Program-made: the position numbers and the translations under genes
Part shown: piece by piece, positions 9,957 to 20,000 of the stretch
Position numbering within the stretch: position 1 is the first letter of the stretch
How the letters are laid out: every line of letters begins with the position of its first letter
Notes under the pieces: model-generated
Told to the model about the DNA's origin: nothing
The model's input: the letters and a program-made list of their open reading frames with translations, nothing else
Databases searched by the model: none
Assembly: GCA_938743325.2 (NCBI GenBank)
Contig: OW568861.1
Location: 496,001 to 560,000, forward strand
Source: Pycnococcus provasolii
Taxonomy: Eukaryota > Chlorophyta > Pseudoscourfieldiophyceae > Pseudoscourfieldiales > Pycnococcaceae
DNA: 64,000 nt
Reading direction: 5' to 3'

Positions 9957-10991
9957 ATGAGTGCCGCAGGTACTCTACAGGGCCAAAGTGGCCAGCAGTA
10001 CAGCAGCCAAGCCTTGAACACATGGGCCATCTTCCTCAACGTGACCAGCTCCGTGTGCATCGTCATGATCAACAAGCAGCTCATGGGAAGTAAGGGATTC
10101 AACTTCAAATTCGCCACCACGCTCAACGCCTTCCACTACCTCACCACGACGCTCGGCATGTTCCTGTGGCAGCAGTTTGCAAACTCCGCAGACTCCGCGG
10201 AGGCAAAAGTGTCGCAGAAGACGAGCCCGCGCATCCCACTCGGCGAGCTCGTGCTGTTCACCATCGTCGCCAACGTGTCCATCCTTTCCCTCAACTTCAG
10301 CCTGATGATCAACACCGTGGGTGTGTACCAGATTGCTAAGCTGTGCATCGTGCCGTACACGGGAATCGTCGAGTACCTGCTCATGGGCCGCACCATCAAC
10401 CCCAAGGGTATCGCATTCATCTGCGTCATGCTATTCGGCGTCGGCATTATCAGCGTATCAGACATAGAGATGACGCTCTTTGGATCTTTTTGGGCCATCC
10501 TCAGCATCTTCGCGAGTGGGAGCCAGCAGATCATGGTCAGCTGGCTACAGCAAAGGCACAGCATTAAGAGCGCGCAGCTTCTCAGCCAGGTGGCACCTGC
10601 ACAAGCGCTGAGCTTGATGATCATCGGCCCGAGCCTTGACCGCGCGCTCATGAACGACTGGGTGTACGACTACTCGTTCACCATCATGTCGCTCACCTTC
10701 TTTGTCGCGTCGTGCTCATTTGCCATTCTCGTCAACTACAGCCAGTTCCTTTGCCTCGGGCGATTCTCCGCGACGACGTACCAGGTGATGGCGCACCTGA
10801 AGACCATTTTGGTGCTCGTCATCGGCATGACATTGTTCGACGGCCAGCTCACGATAAAGCTTGCCATGGGAATGTGCCTTGCGCTTACGGGCATCTTCGG
10901 ATACGGATACGCAAAGGACGAGAAGAAGCCTGAGATTAGCAGTCAACCGAGCGCTGTTGCAAGAGATGTCGAGGCTGGCGCAAACAAATAG
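9957..10991 (+). CDS. TPT-family drug/metabolite-type transporter (UDP-sugar or triose-phosphate-like)
   Basis: The 344-residue product starts at ATG 9957 (upstream in-frame codons lack an ATG). It has about ten membrane helices of the DMT superfamily. TPT family marks are the first helix motif SVCIVMINKQLM, the LTTTLGM segment, IAKLCIVPYTGIVEY and the late ATTYQVMAHLKTILVLVIG segment, which resembles plant nucleotide-sugar carriers such as UDP-xylose/UUAT-like members. The C terminus is short and cytosolic. It probably exchanges a nucleotide sugar for UMP/GMP in the Golgi. The substrate cannot be set from sequence, and a plastid phosphate translocator is less likely because no transit peptide is present. 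Confidence 0.88.
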   Translation: MSAAGTLQGQSGQQYSSQALNTWAIFLNVTSSVCIVMINKQLMGSKGFNFKFATTLNAFHYLTTTLGMFLWQQFANSADSAEAKVSQKTSPRIPLGELVLFTIVANVSILSLNFSLMINTVGVYQIAKLCIVPYTGIVEYLLMGRTINPKGIAFICVMLFGVGIISVSDIEMTLFGSFWAILSIFASGSQQIMVSWLQQRHSIKSAQLLSQVAPAQALSLMIIGPSLDRALMNDWVYDYSFTIMSLTFFVASCSFAILVNYSQFLCLGRFSATTYQVMAHLKTILVLVIGMTLFDGQLTIKLAMGMCLALTGIFGYGYAKDEKKPEISSQPSAVARDVEAGANK

Positions 10992-11192
10992 CTTGCGTGT
11001 CGTTTTCCGTATGTATCGAAATGATCTATGCGTCATTGTTGTTGTTATTCAAAGCTCTTTTCACCGTTTATTCAATCAAGCGTTTAACCTGGACACCCCC
11101 GTGAGGTTTGGTGGTGATGAAAAATCAACAAATGAATAAACTATTACCATGCAATCCAACAATGTTTTCGTTGTCCTCCTGTTTACGACATC

Positions 11193-12614
11193 CTACTCCA
11201 CCTTTGACGTCGGCTTCGGTTCCGGTGCGGTGCCAAGGAAAGACATGCATCGAACAAGGTCGAGCGTAATTCCAAACAAGTTCGAGTACCCGTAGTACTT
11301 GATCTTGTAGTTGGCGCACTCCTCCTTGACAATCCTGCTCACCTGCGGGTACAGGTTGTGAGCCAGGCCGGGGAACAGGTGGTGCTCAATCTGCATATTC
11401 AAGCCGCCGGTGAAGAACGACGCCCAACTTCCCCCCCACGTTGCGCTCGTCGCGATCTGCCAGGCGGCCCAGTCGCGCTTGCTCAGCCCGCCAAAGTTCT
11501 CCGGCTTGAGTGGAACGAGGTTGTGCGAAACCATGAAAAACCAGCTCAGCAGCAGAGATCCGGTAAGTGTGTATGCCGCAAAGGCGGGAAGCCACGCGCG
11601 AGCGCCGTGCAGGTAGATGGGAAGTGCAGCATTGAGGGCGAGGTGTACAGCCTTGCCGAGCAGGAACACAGCCTGCTCGCGATACGTGAGGCCGTGCATG
11701 CGAACGCCTGGAACGGCGCGCTTGAAGAAGGCTTCCCAGTCGCTGTACTGGATCGACGCCCAGAGCGTTGAGTACGCGGCCCACATGTACAGCCACTGGA
11801 AGCGGTGGTACCACAGCTTGGGTTGCTGCGTGTCGAGGCGGAAGATGGGCGTCGTCGAGAAGACATCCATGTCGTGCACGTCGTCGTTGCAGTAGACGTG
11901 GTGGCTCACCATGTGGTGGTACCTCCACACGAGGCTACTTCCGCCGCACGCGATGTCGTCGCCAAAGCCGAGCAGCGCGTTGATGAATCCCTTACCAACT
12001 CCACCGTGGTTGGCGGTGTGCTGAATTCCCGTCCCCACCCACGCGGCGGCCCACCCGGCTGCCATTCCCGTGTACCACGTCGGGTGAAGGACGAACGCCG
12101 CCGTGCATGCGGCCCACGCGACGAACACGCACGCCATGTCGAAGGCGAGACCTCCTCGCCCACTGGCGAGCTTGGGGTTTTTCTCCCGCCTGGGCTTGAG
12201 AATTTCGTCGCGCACGCGTTTTTGGAGCTTTTGGTAGAGCTCCGACTGGCTCGGCGGCTTGACGAGCGCGAGATCGACGGCGCTTTTCGTCGCGGTGTCC
12301 CACTCCGCGTGTCCTTCGAGGTCGGCGGGCGCAACTCCCGCCACCACGGGTAGCTTAGCGAGCACCTTTCTGACTAGGTCTGTTCGAATGTGGTAGCTGT
12401 CGAACATGAACGTCGCGTCTCTTCCTGATGCGAGAGAGAGGATCTGGCGTCCTCCTGGGTGTTCGTCGAGGAAGTCTGTGATGTCGTACACGACACCATG
12501 GATCGCCGTCAGGTGTCGTGATGACGACGCGAGAGCGAGAGACACACTATCGGGAAGGGAAGGAGGCTTGGTGGAAGGGGAAGAAGCGTTGTGAAGTTCA
12601 CCACCCTTGCCCAT
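11193..12614 (-). CDS. cytochrome b5-fused front-end fatty acid desaturase
   Basis: The 473-residue protein has an N-terminal cytochrome b5 domain (about 35-105) with the heme-binding HPGG motif and a second His in FDSYH. A membrane desaturase domain follows. Its three histidine boxes are HTANH (about 197), HMVSHH (about 234) and QIEHH (about 407); the Gln in the last box marks front-end enzymes. Such enzymes insert a double bond between the carboxyl end and an existing bond in long polyunsaturated chains in the ER. Which position (delta-4, -5, -6 or -8) cannot be decided by eye, and a sphingolipid desaturase remains possible. It is convergent with the transporter gene, with 201 bp between the stops. 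Confidence 0.93.
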   Translation of the reverse strand: MGKGGELHNASSPSTKPPSLPDSVSLALASSSRHLTAIHGVVYDITDFLDEHPGGRQILSLASGRDATFMFDSYHIRTDLVRKVLAKLPVVAGVAPADLEGHAEWDTATKSAVDLALVKPPSQSELYQKLQKRVRDEILKPRREKNPKLASGRGGLAFDMACVFVAWAACTAAFVLHPTWYTGMAAGWAAAWVGTGIQHTANHGGVGKGFINALLGFGDDIACGGSSLVWRYHHMVSHHVYCNDDVHDMDVFSTTPIFRLDTQQPKLWYHRFQWLYMWAAYSTLWASIQYSDWEAFFKRAVPGVRMHGLTYREQAVFLLGKAVHLALNAALPIYLHGARAWLPAFAAYTLTGSLLLSWFFMVSHNLVPLKPENFGGLSKRDWAAWQIATSATWGGSWASFFTGGLNMQIEHHLFPGLAHNLYPQVSRIVKEECANYKIKYYGYSNLFGITLDLVRCMSFLGTAPEPKPTSKVE

Positions 12615-13276
12615 TATGATACTTCTTAACCTTTACTTAACCTTTACGCGTGCGTAGATCGGATTGAATAGCAAAGAAATGATCCGCCCGGGCAGCCGGG
12701 GGAAGGATGACGTCGCCGGGCGTGCCCGGGCAGCCGGGGGAGACGCCTCCTACGATAGTTACGACAGTTGCCCGTGTCCTCCGCGGAATTCACATGGTTC
12801 CCTACATTCAGATGAAGAAGGACGAAACTCACTCACCCCCTTTGCGGAGATTTATTTTCCCGTTGGAGTTTCTCTTCTCAATTGTGAAATGAGAGCAGCT
12901 CGGCAGACCGGAGAGGCGGAGAGCAGAGAGAGTCCAGAGAGAGGAGAGGGGAAGATTTTTGGTAAAATTAAGGTGAACCCGCTTCTCCCTCGCCGAGTCT
13001 CGCCCTCCAGTCGCCCTCCCACTCTCGGGGTTGGTTCTTTCTTGGGCGGTTCGGGGTTCGGGGAGAGTTCCAGGTCAGGTTTCGGGGTTCCCGTTTGTAC
13101 CAGTTCTAGTTAGTGAGTTAGGGTTATGGGGTATGGGTTAGGGTTATGGGTTAGGGTTAGGGTTATGTGCTTTTTGTTGGTTCCCCTCCCCTTCCTTTTC
13201 CCTTTGAGCTTTTGAGGAGCGCCGCCATCCTCATCCTCATCCTTGTCACTTTCGTTCCCTTCAATAATATTGGGCA
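12615..13276. other. intergenic region between divergent desaturase and DBP10 genes
   Basis: This shared 5' region contains a duplicated GCCCGGGCAGCCGGGGG block (12687-12703 and about 12725-12741), purine-rich sequence and a TTAGGG array at 13115-13165. An open frame of 149 codons here has low-complexity content and is not supported as a gene. Confidence 0.6.
13115..13165 (+). repeat. interstitial telomeric array (TTAGGG)
   Basis: Six or so TTAGGG units mixed with TTATGGG and GTATGGG variants. The array ends 111 bp before the DBP10 ATG, with TTAGGG on the sense strand of that gene. Confidence 0.8.
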
Positions 13277-16075
13277 ATGTCTGCTGGCTCTCAGAAGCGC
13301 AAACGCTCCTCCTCCCCCTCCTCATTCTTACGTGAGAATGATGAGGAGGTGGTGGAGGAGGAGGAGGCGGGCGTGGTGGGCGTCGCGAACTTCTCCTCCG
13401 ATGAAGAAGAACCTCAACTCACGCGACACCAGGAGAAACTCAAAAAAAAAGCGAAAAAACTGGCAAAGTCAAACGGCTTTGAAACGCTGGGGCTCGATAG
13501 CCGCGTCTATCGGGGAATACGAAACCGCGGATTTCGAATACCCACGCCTGTGCAGAGGAAAGCACTGCCGGCAATCTTGAGCGGACGCGACGTCGTCGCT
13601 ATGGCAAGAACAGGAAGCGGGAAAACGGCGGCATTCCTCGTTCCCATGCTCGAAAAGCTGCTGGCGGCACGGAGCCAGGCGGACGCCGCGAGTTTCTCCG
13701 CCGCGACTTCAGCACCCACGCACGCTGTTTCGCCGCGAGGACTCATCTTAAGTCCCACGCGTGAGCTCGCACTGCAGACATTCGGTGTCGCCAAGGGACT
13801 CGCCAAGTACTGCGAGATTGAACTTTGCGCGCTCGTCGGCGGCGAGTCGTTTGAGGTCCAGTTTGCCGCCATCGCAAGGCGGCCAGATGCCGTCATCGCC
13901 ACGCCAGGCAGACTGCTGCACCACGTCGAGGAGTACAAGGACGGCTTTGCGCTCAGCCGCGTCGACTTTGCGTGCTTCGACGAGGCTGACCGGCTGTTCG
14001 AGATGGGGTTTGCAGAGCAGTTGAAGGACATCCTGGACAAATTGCCGCCCACGAGGCAGGTGGTGCTCTGCTCCGCCACCATGCCGCAGGCTCTCGCAGA
14101 CTTCGCGTCGGCTGGGCTGCACTCGAATCCACACGTGATTCGCCTCGACGCGGAGAAGAGATTGCCACCCACGCTCACGACGAGCTTCTTCGTGTGCACC
14201 GAGGACACTCGTACTGCGGCGCTGCTGATTGCTCTGCGCGCCACGGGCGTCGCAGATGGCGCGTACAGCGACGGCGGCACGTCGGTGAATCCATCCAATG
14301 GCGGCGACGTCATGGATCTCGTGCAGGCACGAATGGATGAGGCGGCGGATGCCGCGGCGCAGGCTGACAGGGCTGCGACAGAGGCCAGACGTGCAATCGC
14401 GTTGGAGAAGCGCCGCAAGGCGAAGCAGCAGGCTGCTGAAGGGAAGCATCGAAAACAAAAGGGGCGTTCCTCCTCCTCCTCTGCCGCCGTGGCTGACAAC
14501 ACGGTGGCCAAAACGTGCGCAATCTTCTGCTCAACTAAGCATCACGTCGAGTACCTGCACCTCCTTCTCGCGGCTGAGGGGATCAGCAGCGTTCCGTTGC
14601 ACGGCTCGATGGAGCAGACAAGCCGGCGGTGGGCTGTCACACAGGTGGCAAAGCGCCGCGTAGCGGTGCTGCTGGCGACGGATGTGGCAGCTCGCGGAGT
14701 GGATCTACCTCTCCTTGACGTGGTGGTGAACTACGACTTCCCACCCAGTCCCAAACTGTACGTACACCGCGCAGGGCGCACAGCGCGCGCGGGCGAGCCA
14801 GGGCACTGTGCGAGCCTCGTCAACCGCGAGGATCTCAGCTATGCGCTTGACTTGCATCTCTTCTTGGGCAAGGCGCTGAAGATCTCCCCCATGGCGCCGG
14901 ACGACGCATGCCGCCGCATGCTCGCATCACCAGAGCCGACAAGCCTCGTAGCGTGGCAGCAGGCTGGTAACGCTACACTCGGACGCTTTCCGACATGGAT
15001 GCTAGACGATTCGGTGGAGCGTGTCGCCGGGTACGGCGACGGCGCGTCGGGAAGTTCCTCGGACAGCCTCGCCATTTCGCAGCTTCGAGGCGTCGTCGCA
15101 CGCGCGCTGCGCTTGTACCAGAAGACGCGACCAAAGGCGAGCCGAGAAAGCGTTCGCCGTGCCAAGGTGCTCGCCATCGCCGCGGCTGGGGCAGAGGGTG
15201 GAGCAGCACGCGTCGCCACGGCGGAGGAGGACGAGTTCAATGCAATGCCAACTTGTATTGGCCTGCATCCGCTAGCGCTGCGCCTCCTGCCCCCGGAGGA
15301 TGTGGGTAAAGATGGTGGCATCGTCGATCTCTCCCACGAAGCAGCGACTGCAGAGCCGGTGACAACCTCGCAGGCTTCCTTGCTGCAGGCGTTGCGCACA
15401 TTTAAGCCCAAGGTCTGCGGAATGGAGATGATTGGACATCGCCTCGGCGGCAGAACACAGGAAGGTGCCGGACAAGGTGCCGGACAGCCGTCATCGGGCG
15501 ATGGTCCAACGGAAACTATGAAGGCTGATGCGGCATCGCGCCGTGGTGTGGTTGGTGGCGGCCGCGCTTCGTTCGCGGACAACAGCTTCTTCATCCCAGG
15601 TGCTGGCATGCGTGGATCGGAGCCGAGCGAGTTTGAGAAGCAGCATGGTGTCGGCAGCTCTGCGGAGCTCGCTTCCGCCGTGATGGACCTTCAGATGGAT
15701 GACGGAGATAGCCAGGCAAAGCAGAGCCGTCAGTGGCACTGGGATGCGAAAAAGCGACGCTACATCAAGATCAAGGATGGCGAGACGATCCAGCATCGTG
15801 GTGAGAAAAAGGTTCGCGTCGAGAGCGGCGCGAAGCTGCCTGGAAAGTCGCTAAAGAGTGGCGAGATATTCGCCAAGTGGAAGAAGCGCACGGGTGGTGG
15901 CAGCGGCGGTGGTGGTGGCGGGCGACGTGTGAATCATGCTGAGGATGATCCACACAGCCGTGGTCGCGTTAAGGATGAGCTGAAGACTCCGGCGGCTGTG
16001 CGCAAGGAGCGCGAGAAGAAGCAACGCATGGGCGTGAACAGGAAGCAGAACGGAAAGTTTTCCAAAAAGAGATGA
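13277..16075 (+). CDS. DBP10: DEAD-box RNA helicase DBP10/DDX54
   Basis: The 932-residue protein carries the full DEAD-box core: Q motif near PTPVQRKALP, motif I ARTGSGKT (about 109), DEAD (about 234), SAT (about 266) and HRAGRTARAG (about 496). An Ala/Arg/Lys-rich insert (about 345-400) sits before RecA domain 2. The C-terminal part ends with WHWDAKKRRYIKI, typical of the DBP10CT domain, and a basic tail with Gly-rich and nucleolar-type signals. The yeast and human homologues act in the nucleolus on 60S ribosomal subunit assembly. A telomeric array lies just upstream, and TGTAA follows the stop within a few bases. Confidence 0.96.
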   Translation: MSAGSQKRKRSSSPSSFLRENDEEVVEEEEAGVVGVANFSSDEEEPQLTRHQEKLKKKAKKLAKSNGFETLGLDSRVYRGIRNRGFRIPTPVQRKALPAILSGRDVVAMARTGSGKTAAFLVPMLEKLLAARSQADAASFSAATSAPTHAVSPRGLILSPTRELALQTFGVAKGLAKYCEIELCALVGGESFEVQFAAIARRPDAVIATPGRLLHHVEEYKDGFALSRVDFACFDEADRLFEMGFAEQLKDILDKLPPTRQVVLCSATMPQALADFASAGLHSNPHVIRLDAEKRLPPTLTTSFFVCTEDTRTAALLIALRATGVADGAYSDGGTSVNPSNGGDVMDLVQARMDEAADAAAQADRAATEARRAIALEKRRKAKQQAAEGKHRKQKGRSSSSSAAVADNTVAKTCAIFCSTKHHVEYLHLLLAAEGISSVPLHGSMEQTSRRWAVTQVAKRRVAVLLATDVAARGVDLPLLDVVVNYDFPPSPKLYVHRAGRTARAGEPGHCASLVNREDLSYALDLHLFLGKALKISPMAPDDACRRMLASPEPTSLVAWQQAGNATLGRFPTWMLDDSVERVAGYGDGASGSSSDSLAISQLRGVVARALRLYQKTRPKASRESVRRAKVLAIAAAGAEGGAARVATAEEDEFNAMPTCIGLHPLALRLLPPEDVGKDGGIVDLSHEAATAEPVTTSQASLLQALRTFKPKVCGMEMIGHRLGGRTQEGAGQGAGQPSSGDGPTETMKADAASRRGVVGGGRASFADNSFFIPGAGMRGSEPSEFEKQHGVGSSAELASAVMDLQMDDGDSQAKQSRQWHWDAKKRRYIKIKDGETIQHRGEKKVRVESGAKLPGKSLKSGEIFAKWKKRTGGGSGGGGGGRRVNHAEDDPHSRGRVKDELKTPAAVRKEREKKQRMGVNRKQNGKFSKKR

Positions 16076-16295
16076 CAATGTGTAACATAATTCATAAGGC
16101 TTTGTCAAAGGAAGGAAGGGTGGGGACCGGTATGACCATGACCGTGATGTCACGCATAGGTGGTAGACTGGTGGTCATTCTCCCCCCCTCCTTCGCTCCC
16201 CAGCCCTCGCCCTTTCATGAGGTGGTGGCCGCGGGCACTCATTCAAACGCGGCCGCTTTTGACCAGCGACCGCGCCAATAAAGGTACGCCTGGCC

Positions 16296-16922
16296 ATGCC
16301 TCCCGTCGCGCGCCGAGAGTCCGAGGAGTACTGGCGCAGCGCGGACGTCGCGTTTGCGCACGCGCAGCCCAACACGACGTTCGCCGCAAGGCTCGCAGCA
16401 CATCCGAACCTCGCGTGTGAGCGTGCACAGTTAAAGGCACAGCTTAACGCCACGGAGCAAAAACTTGCAGAGCTAGAGCGGAGGCGTGACGAAGCACGGG
16501 CGCTCGCTGAACGAAAAGCTGAACGTGCGCGAGCCGCAGATGCCATTGACGCCGCTGACGTTGCCGCGGAGCATGCAAATCAACGAGCGCGTGCACTCCG
16601 CGAGTCGGACCGCATTGCGGGGCAACGGCACGGGTTTCGAAAGGCATTTCAGGTCCCCCACGGGTATGACGCAAAGCCTCTCGGCTGCGGTGTTGGCGCA
16701 GCACCGTTTGCACACGTGCCGGCTGCGCCTTTGTACGGCGGCGCGGCTACACAGGTGGAGGATCGCGCTAGGCAGAACAAGGACTTTGCTCAACGAATGA
16801 GCGAAAGACTAGCGCACGAGGACGCGCTGTACGCGGCAGTTCGCGACGCACCTGCGACGCACAGGAGGCGCAAGCCACCGCCGGAACATGGCACAAACCA
16901 AGTGCTTGTCACGCAACTCTAG
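16296..16922 (+). CDS. small coiled-coil protein of unknown function
   Basis: A 208-residue product with a clear ATG in a compact intergenic space. Residues 40-110 form an Ala/Glu/Arg-rich coiled coil. The second half is richer in Gly and Pro and includes a second charged helix with QRMSERLAHEDALY. There is no signal peptide or membrane segment. Codon use and GC content match the neighbouring genes. I do not recognise the family. It lies 220 bp after DBP10 in the same direction and converges with the giant secreted-protein gene. Confidence 0.65.
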   Translation: MPPVARRESEEYWRSADVAFAHAQPNTTFAARLAAHPNLACERAQLKAQLNATEQKLAELERRRDEARALAERKAERARAADAIDAADVAAEHANQRARALRESDRIAGQRHGFRKAFQVPHGYDAKPLGCGVGAAPFAHVPAAPLYGGAATQVEDRARQNKDFAQRMSERLAHEDALYAAVRDAPATHRRRKPPPEHGTNQVLVTQL

Positions 16923-17043
16923 CTAGAGCTCAAGAAATGCTGTTGTACTGTAATACTTCGATTTTACAACTTTATACAAGTAGGAAATACAAAAATACAT
17001 ACATCTTAGAAGTACAAGTCGTTGATGCCTTGATGACTCACAC

Positions 17044-20000
17044 TCAGTCTAAACCGAGCGTGGCGTGACCATACAACGACGCTGGCACGTCCATCCACAC
17101 CGCGGCAAGGAATTCGCGCTGCGCTTCAGATGACTTGGGTGCACGGTCAATCTCCACCTGTACTTGACTCAGGTGCACGATCTTTACGTACAGCCTTTGG
17201 TCGCGAGCAAAGACGCTCGTCTGAATGTGTGCGAGCCCCGACTCGACGGGTCCCAAACCTGCCGTCACCGTCAGGCTGGTCGTTGTCGCCTTCGTGTCCG
17301 ACGAGGAACCATCCGCAAGCCTTGCGGTGTCAAAGAATCCTGCACGACGCCGTGTGCCTAGCCGAGGGGGCTCGTTGTCATCAGCTATGTCAGGCGCCAC
17401 CACTGTCGGCGGAGATTGCGAGCTGCCTGCGTCGTCAACGCCTCGCCGCGCGCGCAACCCTCGCCCGAGAATGTGAGGGGAAGGCATGTCGCAGATCACG
17501 TGCGCGGAGCTGTGGAACTGTGCCGTCTCCACCGCAAATCGGTTCGTCGCAACCGCTTTGTAGCTGCTACCGTTGCCCTGCGCGGACGCAAACGTCTCAA
17601 CCCATCCAAACAAACAAACGAGAGGGTCGCCGCCAGCCTTGGCACGCTCGGCGGGAAACCCAAGAGCAGTCACCACAGCAAGCTCTTCGGTAGCAGGAGC
17701 TGTCGAAGTGTACGGAACGGCGTGCTCTGTACGCAGGGCCACGTAGCCCATCCTTGCAGGCGATGCGTGCGCATGGCAGGCATCCACCGCATCGCTGCCG
17801 CATACCACCGCGCCTGGCGCGTGCACAAAGGCGTGGTGCGTCTCCGCGGGATGGTGGAACAACACTTGCATCGGATCGCCGCGCGCATCGAGGCGGTGCC
17901 CCGGGGAATCCAACATTCCGCTTCCAAGCAGCGCGCCACCCCGAGCAGCCACGAAATTGATGGAGGCGAATCCGATCAGGCTCGCGTCGTGCGTCGTTGG
18001 AAGAAGGCTAGCGCGTGCGCCGTCAACATGAACGCAGATGGCGCGGTCCACACCTCGTCCGACAAGGCGATCTGTGCGTGGGAGAGCCTCTGCGCTCGAT
18101 CGCACGTCCAAGCCGTCGTCCAGCTCGTTAGGGGCGCCACGCCGCCGAGGTGGGCGAAAGATGCACCTGATTGGACCACCCGCATCCGCCTCAGCTGCGC
18201 CACCTGGCGGAAGGAAAGCTTCGCCTAACACTGCCGTGTGCGCACGATGGCGCACGCGGCTAATACTCAGATGACCTGGCGACATCGCAAGTGCCACGGG
18301 AGCAGCAAGATAACGGAAGACGCTACTTGTCTTCGGTTTCACAAGGCCACGGGCTGAGGGACCTGCATCCGTCGGCGATGCAGTCAGCGCAACGCGAACT
18401 CCAGCGCGTGGGCCAGCAGGCGACACGCACGACGTCACCGCTCCCGTCGCATCGTCGTGCCTCGCAGCCACGATCACTGTGCCGAATGCGCAGGCAAATT
18501 GCAGCCGGGTGCCGACAGCCTTCTCAAGGGCAACTTTGCTCGCCTTCCCCATCCCGCTTGGATCGCGTGCGCGAACAATTGCGCCGCCAGCAACGTCGCC
18601 GGCACGAATGCGAGGGAAGCGTGACGTCGTATGAGCAAACGTGGCTGTATCCACGAGGCTAAACGAAGCGATTGGCGGATGCGCGACATCACTTAATGAG
18701 GGCTTCGTCTCGTTTCCTGCGTGAGTCGCTAATGCCACTGTCAAACGTTCGATGGGCTGCGACTGTGATGCCACTGCCGCGGACGATGCCGCACTTCCTA
18801 CTAGCGCCGAGATGTGCGGCGACTCGCACACTACCAGCACACTTGAGACCAGTCGTGCCACTGTCGTGACAGTGACTGTGCCTGGCTGCTCTGTCAAGCC
18901 GTACACGCAAGCTGGCATCGGAGCGGCCCATTTAGTACCGAATTTGGCATCTTCGGACATTTGCCATCCGAGAAATAGGTTCGCACCCGAAACCGTGAGT
19001 AGCTGCCCACCTGCCATGCTCGCGAGCCTCGGTTGCACACTAGCTACCACGGGCGGCTCGATTCTCGCAGGCACATCATCTGCGTCTGGCGTTGTGGACG
19101 CCACTGGAGCTGGCGGGGTGATGTAGGCATGTCGCAGCCACGTGTCCTGCATGATCACACCGTCGAAGAGTCCCGCACCGATCGGATGTGCGAGCACTGG
19201 CATCGCAGATTGGTGCTTCGGTAGTGAGGGAATGGCGCAGCGGTAAACCGTTGGAGTAAGACGGCTAGCCGCCACGCCTGTCACCGTTCCAAAACTGCAG
19301 CGAACATTTCGTTGCACGACTTCTCTCGTCTCCTTCCACGCCGCGTCATCGGACATTCCGCGGCTTAAGGCAAAGTCAAGCACCTGTGCTTGAAACTTTC
19401 CCACATTCGCCGTACGCGTGGCATTCGGAAGCAGTTCCACAAGACTGAATTGTGCGTTGGAATCAATTAGACTTGAATTGTGCGGATGTCCTTGACTCGG
19501 CTCGAGGAAAGCCTCCGAGGCGAGATATCGGATTCGCTGTGTCGTATCACCCCGCGTCCACTGCATACCATGATTTGGTGATACCCGCAGCGAGCGAGCA
19601 TTGCTCGCCTCCAAGGCGTTGGGTGGGTAGGCATAGGACGAGGGCGCAGAGCTCGAACGCTGACGTGGCGGCGGGGCCTCACACAGCACCAGTTGCGACG
19701 AAACAACATGCAGACGTGTGCCGCTCACTGTCATTGGCAACAAATTCAACTCTGCTCGCGCGTACGCTTCAGGATCAGCCTCGGTGCTAGTTGCGGGAAG
19801 CGTGGCTGCTGAGCTCAGCTGTATCGCAGCAAAATCATCCACTAGAATTCCACATAGGCTTTGAGCAGAAGCAGCGGTAGGCCACGCGTGGGCCAAACCT
19901 GTCATGTGCAGCACAGTGCCACCCCCAGCACGCACCGTCTCTGGATTCACTCTAGCAGGCGCAAGATTTCCACGAGCTACGTGAAGAACAAACGAATTGC

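Noticed and set aside
12664-13113. 149-codon plus-strand frame before DBP10
   Set aside because: Its composition is low-complexity, it spans duplicated GC-rich blocks, and it has no similarity to known domains.
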